Below, in pieces: positions 6,975 through 9,532 of a DNA stretch of 9,532 bases. Position 1 is the first letter of the stretch. Each line of letters begins with the position of its first letter. The stretch is from an uncultured Alistipes sp. (GTDB lineage Bacteria; Bacteroidota; Bacteroidia; Bacteroidales; Rikenellaceae), in assembly GCA_934754975.1 (NCBI GenBank), contig CAKVKI010000091.1, positions 1 to 9,532 of the forward strand, given 5' to 3'. A program made the translations under genes and the position numbers. The notes under the pieces are model-generated. The model was not told the origin of the DNA, did not search any database, and saw nothing but the letters and a program-made list of their open reading frames with translations.

Positions 6975-7009
6975 CAAATATACGCTTTATTTACATTTTA
7001 GCCAACAAA
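6975..7009 (-). promoter_or_regulatory. Bacteroidota-type promoter of the HU operon
   Basis: On the minus strand, TATATTTG (6982-6975) matches the -7 consensus TAnnTTTG exactly. Upstream lie TTGG (7005-7002, 19-bp spacer) and TTTG (7009-7006, 23-bp spacer). The first has the right spacing, the second the right sequence. Transcription should start near 6968, giving a leader of about 40 nt. Confidence 0.7.
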
Positions 7010-7352
7010 CCGCATTTTTTTTTCATTATTTTTCCCGCAGTCCTCTACCTGCCACTGAAACAGTACGATAACAAATATCGGGCAAAACTCGCCCGAAAAT
7101 TAAAATATTATGTGTCAGGCAATTATTCACTGTCGAAACCTGCAAAACGGACAACCGCACAAGGCATTGCAAATCAACGACATGAATTATTCGGCCGCGA
7201 AATCCCCCGAACTTTTGGGAACAATAATATACCCAAAACGCCATTCCGCGCTCCGGCACGCCGGCACGGGGCCTCAGGAGCGGTCTCAGCCGGCGGCCGG
7301 AGCGGTTTTTATTTTGCTCCTAAAAGCGCAGCGGCTCAATAAACGTCCGGTT
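7010..7352. other. Divergent intergenic region between HU and porX, no gene seen
   Basis: About 340 bp with no convincing coding frame. Plus-strand frames at 6920-7342 and 7110-7391 run through promoters and hairpins and encode low-complexity, non-family-like sequence. The left half is AT-rich (T-run 7014-7023). It contains a hairpin TCGGGC/GCCCGA (7078-7083 with 7091-7096, 7-nt loop) and a large terminator-like hairpin at 7249-7310. A small RNA could be encoded here, but I see no full-consensus promoter for one: AACTTTTG at 7210-7217 and, on the minus strand, GATATTTG at 7079-7072 each miss one base of TAnnTTTG. Confidence 0.5.
7249..7315 (+). terminator. Large GC-rich hairpin with T-rich tail, upstream of porX
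   Basis: CGCTCCGGC (7249-7257) pairs perfectly over 9 bp with GCCGGAGCG (7296-7304). Inside, CCGGC (7261-7265) pairs with GCCGG (7289-7293). GTTTTTATTTT follows (7305-7315). It is a strong Rho-independent terminator shape on the plus strand, ending about 40 bp before the porX -33 box. No plus-strand gene precedes it, so its target transcript is unknown; it may insulate porX or end an unseen small RNA. Confidence 0.55.
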
Positions 7353-7383
7353 TTTGCGTTTGATAATAAAATAACTAATTTTG
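7353..7383 (+). promoter_or_regulatory. Bacteroidota-type promoter of porX-tsaE
   Basis: TTTG (7353-7356), 19-bp spacer, TAATTTTG (7376-7383): an exact match to the -33/-7 consensus with canonical spacing. The start would be near 7390, leaving a leader of only about 15 nt before the porX ATG, with no Shine-Dalgarno. Confidence 0.78.
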
Positions 7384-7405
7384 CAAACTAAATTCCGCTA
7401 ACGGT

Positions 7406-8956
7406 ATGGTCAAAATACTCTGGGTGGACGACGAGGTCGAACTGCTGAAGCCCCACGTCCTGTTCCTCAAACAGAAAGGCTACGAAGTAGACACCTGCAA
7501 CAACGGCTACGACGCAATAGACATGGCTTCCGAAGGGGCCTACGACCTGATAATCCTCGACGAGATGATGCCCGGCATGACGGGACTCGAAACACTCCCC
7601 AAGATCAAGGAGGTGCGTCCCACCACGCCCGTCATCATGGTGACCAAGAGCGAGGAGGAGAACATCATGGACAAGGCCGTGGGCTCGAAGATCGCCGATT
7701 ACCTCATCAAGCCCGTGAACCCCAATCAGGTACTGCTCTCGATCAAGAAAAACGTCCACCAGCAGCAACTCGTCACGGAGCAGACCACGGCCGACTACCG
7801 TTCGGAATTCGGACGCATCTCCTCGTCGCTGCAGATGGCCGAAACATTCGGCGACTGGTGTTCGCTTTACCGTAAACTCGCCAATTGGGAGGTCGAGCTT
7901 TCCGAATCCACCGACCAAAGCATCAAAGAGGTGCTGGCCTACCAGAAAACCGAGGCCAATCAGGAGTTCTGCAAGTTCGTACGCCGCAACTACTACAATT
8001 GGATCAACAAGCGTTCGGAGGAGACTCCCGTAATGTCGCACACGCTGATGCGTACCAATATCTTCCCTGTGGCGGACGAAAATCCCAAAACCACGCTGCT
8101 GCTGATCGACAACTTCCGCTACGACCAATGGCGGTCGATCTCTTCGCTGCTGAGGGGTTATTACGACGTGGCGCAGGACGATTTCTACTGCGCCATCCTG
8201 CCCACGGCGACCCAATACGCGCGCAACGCCGTTTTTGCGGGACTGATGCCGCTGGCCATCGACAAACTGATGCCCAACAAATGGCTCAACGACAACGAGG
8301 AGGGCGGCAAGAACCAATACGAAGAGGAGTTTCTCAAACGGCTGATGGCCCAGAACGGCAAGAATTGGAAGTTTTCGTTCGACAAGCTCGTGCGTCCGGA
8401 ACAGGGCCGCAAGTTGGTCGACAATATACAAAAGGTATACGACGCCGACTTCTCGGTAATCATCTACAATTTCCTCGATATCCTTTCGCACGCGCGTACC
8501 GAGACCGACATCATCCGGGAACTCACGGAGGACGACGCGGCGTTCCGTTCGCTGACGCGCTCGTGGTTCGAACATTCCGACCTCTACACCATCCTCAAGC
8601 TTCTTTCGGAGCGGGGACACACGGTGGTCATCACCTCCGACCACGGCACCATCCGCGTAGACAATCCGGTGAAGGTGACCGGCGACCGCGAGACTTCGGC
8701 CAACCTGCGCTACAAAACGGGCCGCAATCTGGCGTACAACTCCCGCGACGTATACGAAGTGCTGAAACCCGAAGACGTACAGCTTCCGTCGAGCAACCTC
8801 ACGTCGAGCTACATCTTCGCCTACAATTCGGATTTCCTGGTTTACAACAACGATGCGAACCGCCACATCCGCTATTACCGCAATACATTCCAGCACGGCG
8901 GCATCTCGATGGAAGAGATGATCGTGCCCTACATCGTCTTAAAACCCAAACAATAA
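7406..8956 (+). CDS. porX: PorX-like response regulator: receiver plus PglZ phosphatase-fold domain
   Basis: Two-component regulator of 516 residues. Residues 1-118 are a CheY-type receiver: acidic pocket Asp8-Asp9, phospho-acceptor Asp52 (IILDEMMPG), Thr80 and Lys102 (LIKPVNP). A helical linker (about 120-210) leads to a PglZ alkaline-phosphatase-superfamily domain: LLIDNFRYDQW (232-242, Asp235), LPTATQYARNAVFAG (265-279, Thr267/Thr269 as candidate nucleophile), NFLDILSHA (355-363, Asp358, His362), ITSDHGT (409-415, Asp412, His413) and FQHGGISMEEMIVP (495-508, His497), a plausible complete metal site. There is no DNA-binding output domain. In Porphyromonas and Flavobacterium, PorX works with the kinase PorY to control the type IX secretion system, and its PglZ domain has been reported to cleave oligonucleotides. 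No PorY or secretion gene lies here. The gene abuts tsaE with no gap. Confidence 0.92.
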   Translation: MVKILWVDDEVELLKPHVLFLKQKGYEVDTCNNGYDAIDMASEGAYDLIILDEMMPGMTGLETLPKIKEVRPTTPVIMVTKSEEENIMDKAVGSKIADYLIKPVNPNQVLLSIKKNVHQQQLVTEQTTADYRSEFGRISSSLQMAETFGDWCSLYRKLANWEVELSESTDQSIKEVLAYQKTEANQEFCKFVRRNYYNWINKRSEETPVMSHTLMRTNIFPVADENPKTTLLLIDNFRYDQWRSISSLLRGYYDVAQDDFYCAILPTATQYARNAVFAGLMPLAIDKLMPNKWLNDNEEGGKNQYEEEFLKRLMAQNGKNWKFSFDKLVRPEQGRKLVDNIQKVYDADFSVIIYNFLDILSHARTETDIIRELTEDDAAFRSLTRSWFEHSDLYTILKLLSERGHTVVITSDHGTIRVDNPVKVTGDRETSANLRYKTGRNLAYNSRDVYEVLKPEDVQLPSSNLTSSYIFAYNSDFLVYNNDANRHIRYYRNTFQHGGISMEEMIVPYIVLKPKQ

Positions 8957-9373
8957 ATGAAAACCATCCATATCACCTCGCAGGACGAACTGCCGGACGT
9001 CGCCGAGGCGGTCGTCGAAGCGCTCGGCCGCCGCACGGTAGTAGCTTTCCGCGGAGAAATGGGCGCAGGCAAAACGACGCTGATCCGCGAAATCGCCGCG
9101 CAGCTGGGCGCAACGGACACCGTAACCAGCCCTACGTTCGCCATCGTAAACCAATACAAAGGCAAGGGCAACCGCCGCATCCACCACTTCGACTTCTACC
9201 GTATCAACGACATCCGCGAAGCTTACGACTTCGGTTACGAGGAGTATTTCTATTCGGGCGATCTCTGCCTGGTCGAATGGCCCGAAAAGATCGAGCAGCT
9301 GCTGCCCGACAACGTAATGACAATACGCATCACCGTAGACAGCGATACGGCCCGCACATTCGAAATCGACTAA
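8957..9373 (+). CDS. tsaE: tRNA t6A biosynthesis ATPase TsaE
   Basis: ATPase partner of TsaB and TsaD, needed for N6-threonylcarbamoyl-adenosine at position 37 of ANN-decoding tRNAs; cytoplasmic and usually essential. At 138 residues it has family length. It shows the P-loop GEMGAGKTT (33-41), TSPTF (57-61), the HFDFYR box (77-82) and VEWPEK (106-111), all typical of TsaE/YjeE. The ATG immediately follows the porX TAA (TAA-ATG) without a Shine-Dalgarno, so expression most likely depends on porX transcription and re-initiation. A strong hairpin follows 18 nt after the stop. TsaB, TsaC and TsaD are not in the window. Confidence 0.97.
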   Translation: MKTIHITSQDELPDVAEAVVEALGRRTVVAFRGEMGAGKTTLIREIAAQLGATDTVTSPTFAIVNQYKGKGNRRIHHFDFYRINDIREAYDFGYEEYFYSGDLCLVEWPEKIEQLLPDNVMTIRITVDSDTARTFEID

Positions 9374-9391
9374 ACCATCAATCTACGCACA

Positions 9392-9434
9392 TGCCCGGCA
9401 GCATACCCGATTCCGTCGGGGACGCTGCCGGGCA
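9392..9434 (+). terminator. Terminator of porX-tsaE
   Basis: An 11-bp perfect stem TGCCCGGCAGC (9392-9402) / GCTGCCGGGCA (9424-9434) encloses a second 5-bp stem CCCGA/TCGGG with a TTCCG loop. The tail ATTTGCGTTT is only moderately T-rich. Position, 18 nt after the tsaE stop, makes it the natural end of this transcript. Confidence 0.75.
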
Positions 9435-9467
9435 ATTTGCGTTTCGCCCCCTGGGACGAACAGCCTA

Positions 9468-9499
9468 TTTGTCCTTCCCGCGAAAAATCACTACTTTTG
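9468..9499 (+). promoter_or_regulatory. Bacteroidota-type promoter for a transcript leaving the window
   Basis: TTTG (9468-9471), 20-bp spacer, TACTTTTG (9492-9499): exact -33/-7 consensus with normal spacing. Transcription would begin near 9506. Only about 27 nt of transcript are visible, holding a possible hairpin CCGGA (9513-9517) / TCCGG (9528-9532). I do not recognise a gene start or a known RNA element in it. Confidence 0.72.
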
Positions 9500-9532
9500 C
9501 AGTCGGCAGGCTCCGGAAGGGGTAAACTCCGG

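Noticed and set aside
7110..7391. Possible 93-codon plus-strand gene before porX
   Set aside because: It runs through the terminator-like hairpin and the whole porX promoter, and its sequence shows no recognisable motif.
7388..8896. Roughly 500-codon minus-strand open frame opposite porX
   Set aside because: Also locked in mirror register with porX codons and composed of low-information Val/His/Arg/Gly-rich sequence; it would also begin and end without any signals.
7885..9525. Long plus-strand open frame across porX and tsaE in another frame
   Set aside because: It overlaps two genes with clear conserved motifs and reads as Arg/Pro/Gly-rich low-complexity sequence, an expected by-product of high GC at third positions.
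9500..9532. Start of a cobalamin-type riboswitch or SRP RNA after the last promoter
   Set aside because: GGGGTAAACTCCGG only loosely resembles those cores and too few bases remain to test the fold, so I do not call it.
1..9532. CRISPR array, insertion sequence, phage or defence system
   Set aside because: No repeated spacer-like units, transposase or integrase motifs, terminal repeats or tRNA attachment sites were seen. The content is core chromosomal.

Overview
The window looks like a chromosomal housekeeping region from a GC-rich member of the Bacteroidota, most plausibly Bacteroidales and Alistipes-like (Rikenellaceae). The phylum call rests on three things. Promoters match the Bacteroidota -33 TTTG / -7 TAnnTTTG pattern. 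Starts have little or no Shine-Dalgarno sequence, and the outer-membrane protein has a signal peptide ending in S-A-Q. The gene content also fits: a PorX-type receiver-PglZ regulator, a short Bacteroidota-style HU, and a tiny Lys/Arg-rich ribosomal-type protein. The genus is an inference from high GC and codon use only.

Layout. Positions 1-6168, minus strand, form one tight cluster read right to left: rng (RNase E/G family), 4 nt, mfd (transcription-repair coupling factor), a 4-nt overlap, coaX (type III pantothenate kinase, TTG start), a 26-nt overlap, then the N-terminal 191 codons of an outer-membrane beta-barrel protein that runs off the left edge. The spacing suggests one mRNA with translational coupling. 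Its roughly 300-bp leader region (6169-6467) has no convincing gene but holds two outward-facing terminator-like hairpins.

Positions 6468-7009, minus strand, form a second unit: a good Bacteroidota promoter, an HU-family DNA-binding protein, a 29-residue basic protein resembling bS22/mS38 (AURKAIP1/COX24 family), then two hairpins that probably end the transcript.

Positions 7010-7405 are a non-coding divergent region with a strong plus-strand terminator-like hairpin and the promoter of the plus-strand unit. That unit (7406-9373) is a porX-like regulator directly abutting tsaE (t6A tRNA-modification ATPase), ended by an 11-bp-stem hairpin. A textbook promoter at 9468-9499 starts another transcript that leaves the window.

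The genes are mostly core information processing (RNA decay, repair, nucleoid, ribosome, tRNA modification) plus CoA synthesis, with one envelope/secretion regulator. I see no mobile element, CRISPR array, tRNA or rRNA. I found no undescribed multi-gene system. The points most worth a second look are the 29-residue ribosomal-type gene, the unexplained hairpins in both intergenic regions, the coaX start and overlaps, and the porX-tsaE pairing.
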